From: Gemmatimonadota bacterium
GTDB lineage: Bacteria; Gemmatimonadota; Gemmatimonadetes; Gemmatimonadales; Gemmatimonadaceae
Direction: 5' to 3'
Length of the DNA stretch: 64,000 nt
Assembly: GCA_016194585.1 (NCBI GenBank)
Contig: JACQBG010000041.1
Location: 1 to 64,000, forward strand
A model generated the notes under the pieces. The model was not told where the DNA came from and did not search any database. It worked only from the letters and a program-made list of their open reading frames with translations. The position numbers and the translations under genes were made by a program. This document shows positions 56,643 through 64,000 of the stretch, piece by piece. Position 1 is the stretch's first letter; every line of letters begins with the position of its first letter.

Positions 56643-57200
56643 ATGGACGTGCCAGCGAAGCAGGACGAGGCGGCCATCGATGCCGCGCTGATCGAGCGAT
56701 GGAAGGCGGGCGACCAGCGGGCGGCGACGGAGATCGTCAGCCGGCATGCGCCCGCCCTCGCGCGTTTCGCGTCGAGTTCGGGCGAGAGGGACGGGGTGGA
56801 CGAGCTCGTGCAGGACACGTTCGTGCGCGCGTTCAACGCCCTCGACTCCTTCCGGTCGGACAGTTCGCTCCGGACGTGGCTGTTCACGATCCTGCACCGG
56901 CTGGTGCTCGACCGGAAGCGGTCGGAGCGGCGGCGCGGCCCCAGCGTCGAGCTGGAAGAGGGGCATGCGGTGCAGGGGTACGACGCGCTCGACGCGCTCG
57001 TGGCCGAGGAGACGGCGGCTCGGGTGCGGCAGGCGGTCTCGCGCCTCTCGCCGCTGCAGCGGGACGTGTTCGTGCTCCGGGTGACGGAAGGGATGGCATA
57101 CGCCGACATCGCGACGACGGTGGGCAGTACCGAAGGCGCATGCCGGGTGCATTACCACAACGCGATGCGCGCTGTGAAGGAGTTCCTCGATGATGCGTGA
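56643..57200 (+). CDS. ECF-type sigma-70 family factor
   Basis: 185 residues. Region 2 is ALARFASSSGERDGVDELVQDTFVRAFNALDSFRSD and SLRTWLFTILHRLVLDRKR; region 4 is LSPLQRDVFVLRVTEGMAYADIATTVGSTEGACRVHYHNAM, an HTH that recognises the -35 box. There is no region 1.1 or 3, as in ECF sigmas. The stop lies inside the start of the anti-sigma gene. Upstream is AT-rich (ACATATATTAA), with GGGAAC at 56574-56579 as a possible autoregulated -35, weak evidence. Confidence 0.88.
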   Translation: MDVPAKQDEAAIDAALIERWKAGDQRAATEIVSRHAPALARFASSSGERDGVDELVQDTFVRAFNALDSFRSDSSLRTWLFTILHRLVLDRKRSERRRGPSVELEEGHAVQGYDALDALVAEETAARVRQAVSRLSPLQRDVFVLRVTEGMAYADIATTVGSTEGACRVHYHNAMRAVKEFLDDA

Positions 57201-57783
57201 TTGCGAAGATGGCCTGATGCGCGATCGACTCCCGCTCTGGGTGCATGGCGCATTGCCGAGTGACGAGGCCGGCGCCGTGGCGGCCCACGTGGCCGGGTGC
57301 GAGGCGTGCGCGGCCGAGGTCGCGCTCATCCGGCGGATCGCGGGGTCGTTGGCGGCGCCGATGCCCGACGTCGCGCGCATCGTCGCCGCGTTGCCGACGG
57401 CCGCCGACCTCCGGGCTCGTGCGGCGCGCACGCGCCGGTTCCGCTTCGCGGCCGCGGCTTCCGTGCTGCTCGTGGCGTCGGCGGCGGTCGTGACGCTGCG
57501 GTCGCCGCGCGACGTCGGCGGTGGGCGCGCCGACGCGGCGCCCCAGCTCGCCGTGCGCGCCGAGCCGGCGATGCCGAGCATCGTGCCCGACGAGAGCGTG
57601 ACGGTCACGCTCGACGAACCGGGGGTGCATGACGTGCCGGGATTCCCCACGGTATCGGAGCTGTCCGACGACCAACTGCGCGAGTTGATCGTCTCCCTGC
57701 AGCAGATCGAGGCTCTCCCGAGCGCGCAGCCGGCGGCGCCGAGCCATTCGTTGGTGCACGACACTTCGGAGGACGACCTGTGA
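57190..57783 (+). CDS. Zinc-binding anti-sigma factor, membrane-anchored
   Basis: 197 residues. An N-terminal zf-HC2/ZAS motif has H33-x3-C37-x2-C40 (AHVAGCEACAAEV), the pattern of redox- or zinc-dependent anti-sigma factors. One membrane segment (about 82-98, FAAAASVLLVASAAVVTL) anchors it, and the C-terminal part (periplasmic) is rich in P and D. It overlaps the sigma gene, so it is the likely cognate inhibitor. Signals in the envelope would release the sigma factor. Confidence 0.82.
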   Translation: MMRDCEDGLMRDRLPLWVHGALPSDEAGAVAAHVAGCEACAAEVALIRRIAGSLAAPMPDVARIVAALPTAADLRARAARTRRFRFAAAASVLLVASAAVVTLRSPRDVGGGRADAAPQLAVRAEPAMPSIVPDESVTVTLDEPGVHDVPGFPTVSELSDDQLRELIVSLQQIEALPSAQPAAPSHSLVHDTSEDDL

Positions 57784-58289
57784 TTCGACGACTGATCATG
57801 CTCGCGCTGGCCGTGCCGTTCGCACTCGGCGCGCAGAATCTGCCGGCACCCGCCGCCGGGGCGCGCCCGCTCGACGAGGTGGTGCGGGCGCAGCTTGCGC
57901 GCGTGCTGAAGAACCAGGTGGGGTTGAGCGATGCGCAACTGCAGCGCGTGCAGGAGCTCAACACGCGGCTCGACGCGCAGCGCCGCCAGATGAACCAGGA
58001 GGAGGGGCGCTTGCGGCAAGCGCTGCGCGACGAGGTCACGCTCGGTGATTCGACCCGCAACCCTGCCGTCGGTGACATGCTCGACCGGCTGATGAAGATC
58101 GAGCGGCAGCGTGCGGAGCTGTTCGAGCAGGAGCATAAGGAACTCGGCCAGTTCATGACGCCCATGCAGCACGCGAAGTACCTTGGCGTGCAGGAGGCGG
58201 TGCGTCGCCGGGTGCAGCAGCTCCTGGCGGGGCAGCCGGGCGACTCGGGGGCGACCCGACGTGGCATGCCACGGAAACGGCCGGAGTGA
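57780..58289 (+). CDS. Spy/CpxP-like periplasmic protein (first of two)
   Basis: 169 residues with a signal peptide (MIRRLIMLALAVPFALGAQ). Helical core: LARVLKNQVGLSDAQLQRVQELNTRLDAQRRQM and FMTPMQHAKYLGVQEAV, where xTPxQ is the family's LTxxQ-type motif. Spy-like proteins are ATP-independent chaperones made under envelope stress. GTG start overlaps the anti-sigma stop (GTGA), so it belongs to the same operon, and it is a probable target of the sigma factor. Confidence 0.75.
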   Translation: MIRRLIMLALAVPFALGAQNLPAPAAGARPLDEVVRAQLARVLKNQVGLSDAQLQRVQELNTRLDAQRRQMNQEEGRLRQALRDEVTLGDSTRNPAVGDMLDRLMKIERQRAELFEQEHKELGQFMTPMQHAKYLGVQEAVRRRVQQLLAGQPGDSGATRRGMPRKRPE

Positions 58290-58398
58290 CCACGGCCGGT
58301 CGAGCGCTCTAACGGATTCGACCGCGCATCGGTCAAGGAGATGAAGGCGCCCGCGGTCGATGGACCGTGGCCCGACATATCCGTAAGAGGAGGGCACC

Positions 58399-59205
58399 AT
58401 GCAACGCACGATGATCCGAGTCGCCGCTCTGCTGGCCGTGGGAGCCAGCGCGGCCATCGCCCAAGGCGGCCAGCCGCCGCGTGCGGCGGGCCCGCCGGCT
58501 CAGCCGGGACAGGTCCGCGTCATCAGGCGCGACAGCGCGCGCGTCGGTCCGCGTGCCGGGCAGATGCGCGAGCACATGCAGCAGATGATGAAGGAGCACC
58601 TTGGCCTCACCGATGCGCAGGTGGCGAAGCTCGAGGAGACGCACAAGAAGTTCGCTGAACAGAATCGCCTGCTCGCGGGCCAGGCCCGGGACATCCGCAT
58701 GGCGATGCGCGACGAGATGCTGCGCCCCGACAGCGCGCGTTCGGCGCAGTTGAGCGCGCTGCTCGACAAGCAGAGCGCGCTCGCGCGGCAGCGGCTCGAG
58801 ATCGCTGAGGCGCATCAGAAGGAGCTCGCGACCTTCCTCACGCCGCTCCAGCGCGTGAAGCTCGGTGCCGGCATGGCGATGATGCGGGAGCGCATGCGCG
58901 GCGGCCCGGGCATGGGGCGCGGCTTCATGGGCGCGCGCGGCATGCATCGCCAGGGCATGTGGCGCGGCCGCATGGGGATGATGGGCGGCGGAATGGGCCC
59001 AGGCGCCGGGATGGGGCGCGGTGGCATGGAGCCGATGATGGGTGGCGGTCGCATGGGCGGCATGATGGGGCAGCCCGGCATGATGGGCGGACGCATGGGG
59101 CAGGGTGGTGGCATGGGCGGCATGCAGATGGGACCGCCGCCGGCCGCGCGTCGTGGCCCCCCGCCCACGATCGCCGACTCGACGAAGAAGAAGCCCGAGA
59201 ACTGA
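58399..59205 (+). CDS. Spy/CpxP-like periplasmic protein with Met/Gly-rich tail (second of two)
   Basis: 268 residues after AGGAGG with a 5-base spacer. Signal peptide (about 1-22), helical region (MKEHLGLTDAQVAKLEETHKKF, FLTPLQRVKLG) and a tail from about residue 157 to 250 made of Gly, Met and Arg (GMGRGFMGARGM, GRMGMMGGGMGPG) with about 25 methionines. Met-rich tails can bind Cu(I), but low complexity may also reflect repeat expansion. Lies 109 bases after the first spy-like gene; an imperfect inverted repeat (CCACGG at 58290, CCGTGG at 58365) spans the gap. Followed by a perfect hairpin. Confidence 0.72.
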   Translation: MQRTMIRVAALLAVGASAAIAQGGQPPRAAGPPAQPGQVRVIRRDSARVGPRAGQMREHMQQMMKEHLGLTDAQVAKLEETHKKFAEQNRLLAGQARDIRMAMRDEMLRPDSARSAQLSALLDKQSALARQRLEIAEAHQKELATFLTPLQRVKLGAGMAMMRERMRGGPGMGRGFMGARGMHRQGMWRGRMGMMGGGMGPGAGMGRGGMEPMMGGGRMGGMMGQPGMMGGRMGQGGGMGGMQMGPPPAARRGPPPTIADSTKKKPEN

Positions 59206-59224
59206 TCGCGATCACTGGAACGCG

Positions 59225-59265
59225 CCACGCGCCGTCACTAGCTTCCCGCTGGTGACGGCGCGTGG
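59225..59265 (+). terminator. Hairpin terminator after the sigma/Spy operon
   Basis: A perfect 14-base-pair stem CCACGCGCCGTCAC (59225-59238) / GTGACGGCGCGTGG (59252-59265) with a 13-base loop, followed by TT, 20 bases after the stop. Confidence 0.75.
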
Positions 59266-59283
59266 TTCAGGTGCGCCGGCCGC

Positions 59284-59369
59284 GCCGGGATGGCGAAACT
59301 GGCAGACGCATCAGACTCAAAATCTGACGGGGTGCAAACCCCGTGCGGGTTCGATTCCCGCTCCCGGCA
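59284..59369 (+). tRNA. tRNA-Leu (anticodon CAA)
   Basis: 86 bases. The acceptor stem is GCCGGGA (59284-59290) / TCCCGGC (59362-59368) with discriminator A. The anticodon stem CAGA/TCTG encloses loop CTCAAAA, so the anticodon is CAA (59318-59320), reading UUG. A long variable arm (ACGGGGTGCAAACCCCGT) makes it class II, as required for Leu; the T arm has GGTTCGATTCC. The CCA end is not encoded (CTGCG follows). It is monocistronic, followed by a strong terminator. Confidence 0.97.
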
Positions 59370-59372
59370 CTG

Positions 59373-59406
59373 CGACGGGGGCCGGCCGATGGGCCGGCCC
59401 CCGTCG
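59373..59406 (+). terminator. Strong hairpin terminator after tRNA-Leu
   Basis: GACGGGGGCCGGCC (59374-59387) pairs perfectly with GGCCGGCCCCCGTC (59392-59405), loop GATG; C59373-G59406 extends it to 15 pairs. It lies four bases past the tRNA and also faces the 3' end of the minus-strand amidohydrolase gene. Confidence 0.8.
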
Positions 59407-59419
59407 TCGCTTCTGACGG

Positions 59420-60400
59420 CTACAGTTTGTACAGCCGCGCCGCGTTCCCGCCGAGGATCGCCGCACGATCGCTCTCGCTCACCTTGATCGAGGCGAGCGC
59501 GGCTTTCATCGCCGGGATGCTGCCGATGGCGTGTGGATAGTCGCTTCCCGCCATGATGTGCGACGCGCCGGCGAACCGTACCGCCAACTCGAGCGATGCC
59601 GTATCGAAGTTCACCGTGTCGTAGTACCAGCGCTTCAGATACTCGCTCGGCGGCATCTTCAGGTTCGCGCGGCACTCCGGGAAAGCCTGGTATCCGCGGT
59701 CGAGGCGCTCGGCGAGGTACGGGATGGCACCGCCGAGGTGGCTCAACACCCAGTTGATGCGCGGGAAGCGTTCGGCCACGCCGCTGAAGACGAGGTGCGA
59801 CGCCGCGATCGTCGTGTCGAAGAGGAACCCGACGAGCGGCATCAGCCAGTATTCCCGCATGGCCTCGACGCTGATCGGGTTGGTGGGGTGGATGTGGAGC
59901 ACCGCGCCGTACTCGTTCGCCAGCTCGTAGAGCGGCCAGTAGCGCTCGTCGGCGAGCGCCACGCCGTTCACGTTGCTGAACAGCATCGCGCCGGGAAGCT
60001 TCAACTGCTCCACGGCGCGCCGGAACTCGGCCACCGAGGCCACCGGATCGTTGAGCGGGAGTGTCGCGAGCGCCGAGAAGCGGCCGCGGTAGCGCGCCAC
60101 CGCCTCGGCGAAGTCGTCATTGGTGAGTCTCGCGAGCCGTACAGCGCGTTCCGGTGTCTCGACGTGCGTGCCCGGCGTGGTGAGCGTCACCACCTGCGTG
60201 TCGACCCCCTCGGCCTCGAGCACCTCGGCGCGGTACGCGATGTCGCGATGCCCGCGCACCGCGGTGTTGAAGTCGCCGGGGTAATGGATCTCCGGGTTGC
60301 CGTCGGCATCGTGCTTGATGGTGACCGCACTGTCGCCCGCTTCGAGGGCCGCCATGTAGCGGGGCGGATAGTAATGGTTGTGGACGTCGATCACGCGCAC
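59420..60400 (-). CDS. Amidohydrolase-2 family metal-dependent hydrolase (ACMSD-like)
   Basis: 326 residues. The metal ligands are visible: H-x-H in VIDVHNHYYPP, H in VLHIHPTNPI, H in WVLSHLGGAI and D in MAGSDYPHAIGS. These fit the family of alpha-amino-beta-carboxymuconate-semialdehyde decarboxylase and related decarboxylases. The substrate is unknown; it could be an aromatic or a tryptophan breakdown product, but nothing nearby shows this. Start is GTG at 60400, three bases after the stop of the permease gene on the same strand. Confidence 0.83.
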   Translation of the reverse strand: MRVIDVHNHYYPPRYMAALEAGDSAVTIKHDADGNPEIHYPGDFNTAVRGHRDIAYRAEVLEAEGVDTQVVTLTTPGTHVETPERAVRLARLTNDDFAEAVARYRGRFSALATLPLNDPVASVAEFRRAVEQLKLPGAMLFSNVNGVALADERYWPLYELANEYGAVLHIHPTNPISVEAMREYWLMPLVGFLFDTTIAASHLVFSGVAERFPRINWVLSHLGGAIPYLAERLDRGYQAFPECRANLKMPPSEYLKRWYYDTVNFDTASLELAVRFAGASHIMAGSDYPHAIGSIPAMKAALASIKVSESDRAAILGGNAARLYKL

Positions 60401-60403
60401 GAT

Positions 60404-61741
60404 TCAGGCTCCGGAAGCAGAAGGACGAGCGATCTTGCGGGACCACCACGAATACACGGGAAGCCCGCTCAGCACGAGGAGGAGGCCGGTGGCGGCGTCG
60501 CCGGGATGGGCCACCATCTCGTTCACTACGATGAACGCGGTCGTTACGATGAACACGGCGGGGAGCAGCGGATACCCCCAGGTGCGGAACGACGGCCGGT
60601 AATCGCTCCGCCGGCGCAGCACGAACAGGCTCGCCGCGAGCAGGCCGAAGAAGATCCACTCCGTGTAGACGACACGCGAGAACAGGGCGCGGAACGTCCC
60701 CGTCGAGACGAGCACGGCGCTCCAGACGGCCTGCAGCACGATGGCGCGGTGTGGCGTGCCGAAGCGCGGATGGGTCGCGCCGGCCCACTTGAAGAGCAGC
60801 CCGTCGGCTGCCATCGCGCGGTACACGCGCGGTCCCGCGAGGATCACGCCGTTCATCGCGCCGAGTGTGGAGAGCACGACGAGCGCGGCCATGACCCGCA
60901 GTCCGTCGCCGCCGAGGACGGCGTCGGCGAAGTCGGCGGCGACGCGCGTCGACGTTGCGACGGCGGCGAGAGGGAGCACCCTCAGGTATGCGATGTTCAC
61001 GCCGACGTAGAGCAAGGTCACGAGCGCCGTGCCGAAGAGCAGCGCGCGCGGGATCGTGCGGGCCGCGTCGCGCGTCTCCCCCGCGGTGTACGACACCATG
61101 TGCCAGCCGCCGTAGGCGAACAGTCCGGCGACGACCGCGGCGCTGAACGCGCCCCCGCTCGGGACGGACGTGGCGCTGGCGGCGGCGTGTGCCGGAGCGG
61201 TGAAGCCGAGAATGATCAGCAGCACGAGCGCGCCGACCTTCACGGCCGTGACGGCGGTCTGGAGCACGGCGGCTGGCGCCGCGCCGCGGTAGTTCAGCGC
61301 CGACAGGGCGAGCACGGCGGCCACCGCGACGGCGCGCGTGCCGGTGTCGCCGAGCGGCACGAACACGCCGAGGTAGCGCGCGAAGATGGTGGCGATGGCC
61401 GCGATGATGCCGCTGTGCATCGTCCAGAACATCGCCCATCCCCAGAGGAAGCCCACCGCGGGCGACCAGGCCTGTCGCAGGTGGGCGTAGACCCCCGTCG
61501 CGTGTGGCCACGCGGACGAGAGCTCGGCGAGCACGAGCGCACCGGTGAGCGTGAGCGCGCCGGCGACGATCCACGCGGCGATGATGCCGCGGGTCGACGG
61601 CAGCTGCGCGGTGATCGCCGACGGTTGAACGAAGATCGACGCGCCGATGATGATGCCGACGACCATCGCGCTCGCGCGCCAGACGCCGAATGGCGCAGCC
61701 GCGTCGGCGACGGTGGGGCGATCGGTGGCCGCGTTCGACAC
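60404..61741 (-). CDS. Amino acid/polyamine/organocation (APC) family permease
   Basis: 445 residues from a GTG at 61741, with about 12 hydrophobic segments. VWRASAMVVGIIIGASIFVQPS (the GxxIGxGIF-like start), SALNYRGAAPAAVLQTAVTAVKV, AYGGWHMVSYTAGETRDAARTIPRAL and MNGVILAGPRVYRAMAADGLL are typical of the LAT/APC group. It probably imports an amino acid or amine. It sits directly upstream of the amidohydrolase (3-base gap), so uptake and breakdown of the same compound may be coupled. A longer reading frame upstream (to 61927) lacks family sequence. Confidence 0.88.
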   Translation of the reverse strand: MSNAATDRPTVADAAAPFGVWRASAMVVGIIIGASIFVQPSAITAQLPSTRGIIAAWIVAGALTLTGALVLAELSSAWPHATGVYAHLRQAWSPAVGFLWGWAMFWTMHSGIIAAIATIFARYLGVFVPLGDTGTRAVAVAAVLALSALNYRGAAPAAVLQTAVTAVKVGALVLLIILGFTAPAHAAASATSVPSGGAFSAAVVAGLFAYGGWHMVSYTAGETRDAARTIPRALLFGTALVTLLYVGVNIAYLRVLPLAAVATSTRVAADFADAVLGGDGLRVMAALVVLSTLGAMNGVILAGPRVYRAMAADGLLFKWAGATHPRFGTPHRAIVLQAVWSAVLVSTGTFRALFSRVVYTEWIFFGLLAASLFVLRRRSDYRPSFRTWGYPLLPAVFIVTTAFIVVNEMVAHPGDAATGLLLVLSGLPVYSWWSRKIARPSASGA

Positions 61742-61911
61742 GAGATCCCGAGGTGAGGTCGAAGAGAGATACGGTCTCGTACGCCTCGCCGCCAGCGCGC
61801 GACCGCGTCGCCGACCCATCGTCGGCGAGCGGTTCCGCTGCCAGCGAAAGCCATCGGTGCGGCGTATGTTCTTCGGCTTGTTGCCCTCACCCGTGGGTGC
61901 CAGGAGGCATG

Positions 61912-64000
61912 ATGTCGCGCAGTCCACTCATCGCTCGCCGGTCCGCCTTGGCGGCCCTCGCCGCCGTGCTGCTCGTTCCGGTGGCGTCCGCCGCTCAGCA
62001 GAAGCAGGACGACGAATACACCCGGAAGATCAAGGAATACCTGCAGGATCCCCGCATCAGCACCGAGCTGGTGGATCACCTGCCGGCGTCGAGCACCGTC
62101 CCGACGCCTCTCAAGTTCTTCGGCAAGATCGTCGGGACGCCCGGCGAGCTCAGTTACGCGAAGGACATGAACCGCTATCTCGAGGCCATCGCGAAGGCCG
62201 CGCCGGGACGGGCGCGTTTCTTCACCATCGGCAAGACCGAGGAAGGGCGCGACATGGTGCTCCTCGCGATCGGCGACGAGGCGACCATCCGGAACCTCGA
62301 CAAGGCGAAGGCGGATGCCGCGGCGCTGTCGGACCCGCGCGCCACGAGCGAGGAGCGGGCCCGCGAGCTCATCAAGACGGCGAAGCCGATGTACTGGATC
62401 ACGAGCGGCATCCACTCGCCCGAGAAGGGCGGTCCCGAGATGCTGATGGAGCTCTCCTACCGGCTGGTCGTCGAGGAGACGCCGTTCATCCAGAACATCC
62501 GCAAGAACGTGCTCACGCTCATCACACCGGTGATCGAGGTCGACGGGCACGAGAAGATGGTCGACAACTACTACTACAACAAGGCGCGCGCCGCGGGCAC
62601 GGGCTCGCTGCCGCTGATGTACTGGGGCAAGTACGTGCAGCACGACAACAACCGGGACGGCATGGGGCAGTTCCTCGCCCTCACGCGGAACGTCACGAAG
62701 ACGTTCCTCGACTGGCACCCGATCATGCTGCACGACCTGCACGAGGCGCAGACGTACCTCTACTCGTCGACGGGCAGCGGCCCGTACAACAACGAGCTCG
62801 ACCCGATCACCGTCGGGGAATGGTGGCAGTTCGCCGAGAACGACGTCGTCGAGATGACGAAGCGCGGCGTGCCGGGCGTGTGGACCTACGGGTTCTACGA
62901 CGGGTGGGTGCCGAACTACATGTTCTTCATCGCCCACGAGCACAACGCGATCGGCCGCTTCTACGAGGTGCAGAGCTACGGTCCCGACAACTACGTCGTG
63001 ACGCCTCCCGCGACGACGACGAGCAAGGAGTGGTTCCGCCCGAACCCGCCGCTGCCGCGCATCAACTGGGGACCGCGCAACAACACGAACATCCAGGAGT
63101 CGGCCATCCTGTTCTCGCTGCAGCACATGGCGAAGAACCGCGAACTGTATCTCGAGAACTTCTGGCTCAAGGGCAAGCGGGCGATCGCGAAGGGGAAGGA
63201 CGGCCCGACGTATGGCTGGGTGATCCCGGCCGACCAGCGTCACAAGGCGAACGCCGCGGACGCGATCAACGACCTGCGCGCGCAGGGGCTCGAAGTGCAC
63301 GTCGCGCAGTCGGCGTTCAAGTCGGGCACCGTCGACGTGAAGGCGGGCGACTACATCGTGCGCGGCGACCAGCCGTACCGCACGCTGGCCGACATGTACT
63401 TCTCCCTGCAGAACTTCGCGCCCGGCAATCCGTCGCCGTACGACGACACGGGGTGGACGTTCCAGCTGATGCGCAACCTCGTCATCACGCCGCTCGCCGA
63501 CAAGAACGTGCTCGACCAGAAGATGGCGCTCGTCACCGCGCCGGTGCGCGCCGCCGGCGGGATCGCCGGCTCGGGCTCGACGGTCATCGTCGAGAACGGC
63601 GGGGACAACAACCTCACGGCGTTCCGCTTCAAGTTCAAGAACGTGAAGATGGCCGCGGCGGAGGATGGCTTCGACGCGGGTGGCCACCACTTCGGCGCGG
63701 GCGCATTCATCATCGAGAACGCCGACCGCGCCGCGCTCGAGCCGGCGCTCAAGGAGCTCGGCCTCTCCGCGTGGGCCGTGGCGAACGCGCCCTCCGTGAA
63801 GACGCACGACCTCGACATCCCGCGCATCGGCTACGCGCACAGCTGGAACCGTACGCAGGACGAGGGGTGGGTGCGCGCCGCGCTCGATACCTATGGCGTT
63901 CCTTACACCTACTTCGGTGACAAGGAATTCAAGACCATGGGGAACCTGCGCGAGAAGTTCGACGTGATCATCTACCCGCATGTCAGCGGCAACGCGCAGT
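61912..64000 (+). CDS. M14-family metallocarboxypeptidase, secreted (3' end beyond the window)
   Basis: At least 696 residues without a stop. Signal peptide (about 1-29, ALAALAAVLLVPVASAAQQ), then an M14 catalytic domain: H168-S-P-E171 in SGIHSPEKGGPEML (HxxE zinc ligands), DNNRDGMGQF near 245-255 (NRD, substrate carboxylate site) and MLHDLHEAQ near 272-280 (third zinc His). The rest (about 400-696) has no assigned domain. Proteins of this sort can reach about 900 residues. Two ATGs occur in a row; AGGAGG (61902-61907) favours the second, at 61912. The gene diverges from the permease across 170 bases. Likely digests peptides outside or in the periplasm. Confidence 0.88.
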   Translation, partial: MSRSPLIARRSALAALAAVLLVPVASAAQQKQDDEYTRKIKEYLQDPRISTELVDHLPASSTVPTPLKFFGKIVGTPGELSYAKDMNRYLEAIAKAAPGRARFFTIGKTEEGRDMVLLAIGDEATIRNLDKAKADAAALSDPRATSEERARELIKTAKPMYWITSGIHSPEKGGPEMLMELSYRLVVEETPFIQNIRKNVLTLITPVIEVDGHEKMVDNYYYNKARAAGTGSLPLMYWGKYVQHDNNRDGMGQFLALTRNVTKTFLDWHPIMLHDLHEAQTYLYSSTGSGPYNNELDPITVGEWWQFAENDVVEMTKRGVPGVWTYGFYDGWVPNYMFFIAHEHNAIGRFYEVQSYGPDNYVVTPPATTTSKEWFRPNPPLPRINWGPRNNTNIQESAILFSLQHMAKNRELYLENFWLKGKRAIAKGKDGPTYGWVIPADQRHKANAADAINDLRAQGLEVHVAQSAFKSGTVDVKAGDYIVRGDQPYRTLADMYFSLQNFAPGNPSPYDDTGWTFQLMRNLVITPLADKNVLDQKMALVTAPVRAAGGIAGSGSTVIVENGGDNNLTAFRFKFKNVKMAAAEDGFDAGGHHFGAGAFIIENADRAALEPALKELGLSAWAVANAPSVKTHDLDIPRIGYAHSWNRTQDEGWVRAALDTYGVPYTYFGDKEFKTMGNLREKFDVIIYPHVSGNAQ

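Noticed and set aside
61294-63981. 895-codon antisense open frame across the M14 peptidase and the permease 5' end
   Set aside because: It is the shadow of two genes with recognisable motifs, with no domain of its own.

Overview
The window is GC-rich chromosomal DNA, almost fully coding, packed into long directons in which successive genes overlap by a few bases (GTGA, ATGA or TGATG). The gene set fits a Gram-negative, aerobic, heterotrophic bacterium of the Gemmatimonadota or a close relative. That is an inference from high GC, an outer-membrane-type protein, barrel-less carboxypeptidase-regulatory/TonB-plug proteins, a long M14 peptidase and HEAT/HD-GYP signalling genes; no rRNA gene is present to settle it. 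I see no phage, insertion sequence or CRISPR array.

Layout. 1-7055 (minus strand): one run truA, catalytically defective transaldolase-like gene, DegP-like lipoprotein protease, purB, purC, psd, pssA, purS, which mixes purine synthesis with phosphatidylethanolamine synthesis. 7190-20016 (plus): GAF protein, trpD, then (after the opposed lexA) trpC, trpF, trpB, a HEAT-repeat protein, an HD-GYP protein, trpA, a membrane chemoreceptor-like protein, a YqeK-like HD hydrolase and a LytR_C protein. lexA faces trpC across a region with two CCGAA-type direct-repeat operators. 19945-21920 (minus): rlmN and an outer-membrane-type protein. 22024-28293 (plus): EIIA-like, VanZ-like, aspS, phoH, ybeY and two CBS-domain membrane proteins.

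28326-38370 is the most distinctive metabolic block: the chaperone gene meaB and a B12-dependent acyl-CoA mutase large subunit whose substrate-pocket residues look isobutyryl-type rather than methylmalonyl-type; then a methyltransferase with an in-frame stop, an NtrC-family C-terminal remnant and a MarR-GNAT regulator with its own palindromic operator; then the mutase B12 subunit, an acyl-CoA carboxyltransferase, AtuA-type proteins (two genes), a saccharopine-reductase-like protein and a 58-residue membrane protein.

38387-49550: two tandem barrel-less TonB-plug-like proteins, a small membrane protein, a DinB-like protein, a U32-family (RlhA-like) protein, a hybrid histidine kinase with degenerate ATP-binding motifs, recQ and an acyl-CoA dehydrogenase. 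49551-51910: a non-coding structured leader, the RNase E/G gene and a 210-base nested palindrome. 51911-54729: SPFH protein with a His-rich NfeD-like partner, and rplU-rpmA behind a consensus sigma-70 promoter. 54847-59369: small helical protein, cupredoxin, GDPD-type phosphodiesterase, an ECF sigma/anti-sigma/two Spy-like operon, tRNA-Leu(CAA). 59420-64000: amidohydrolase, amino-acid permease, and an M14 peptidase cut by the window edge.

How the genes work together: the trp directon seems to couple tryptophan synthesis genes with signalling proteins, and the B12 mutase block probably handles branched acyl-CoAs. Both are inferences from gene order and residues.
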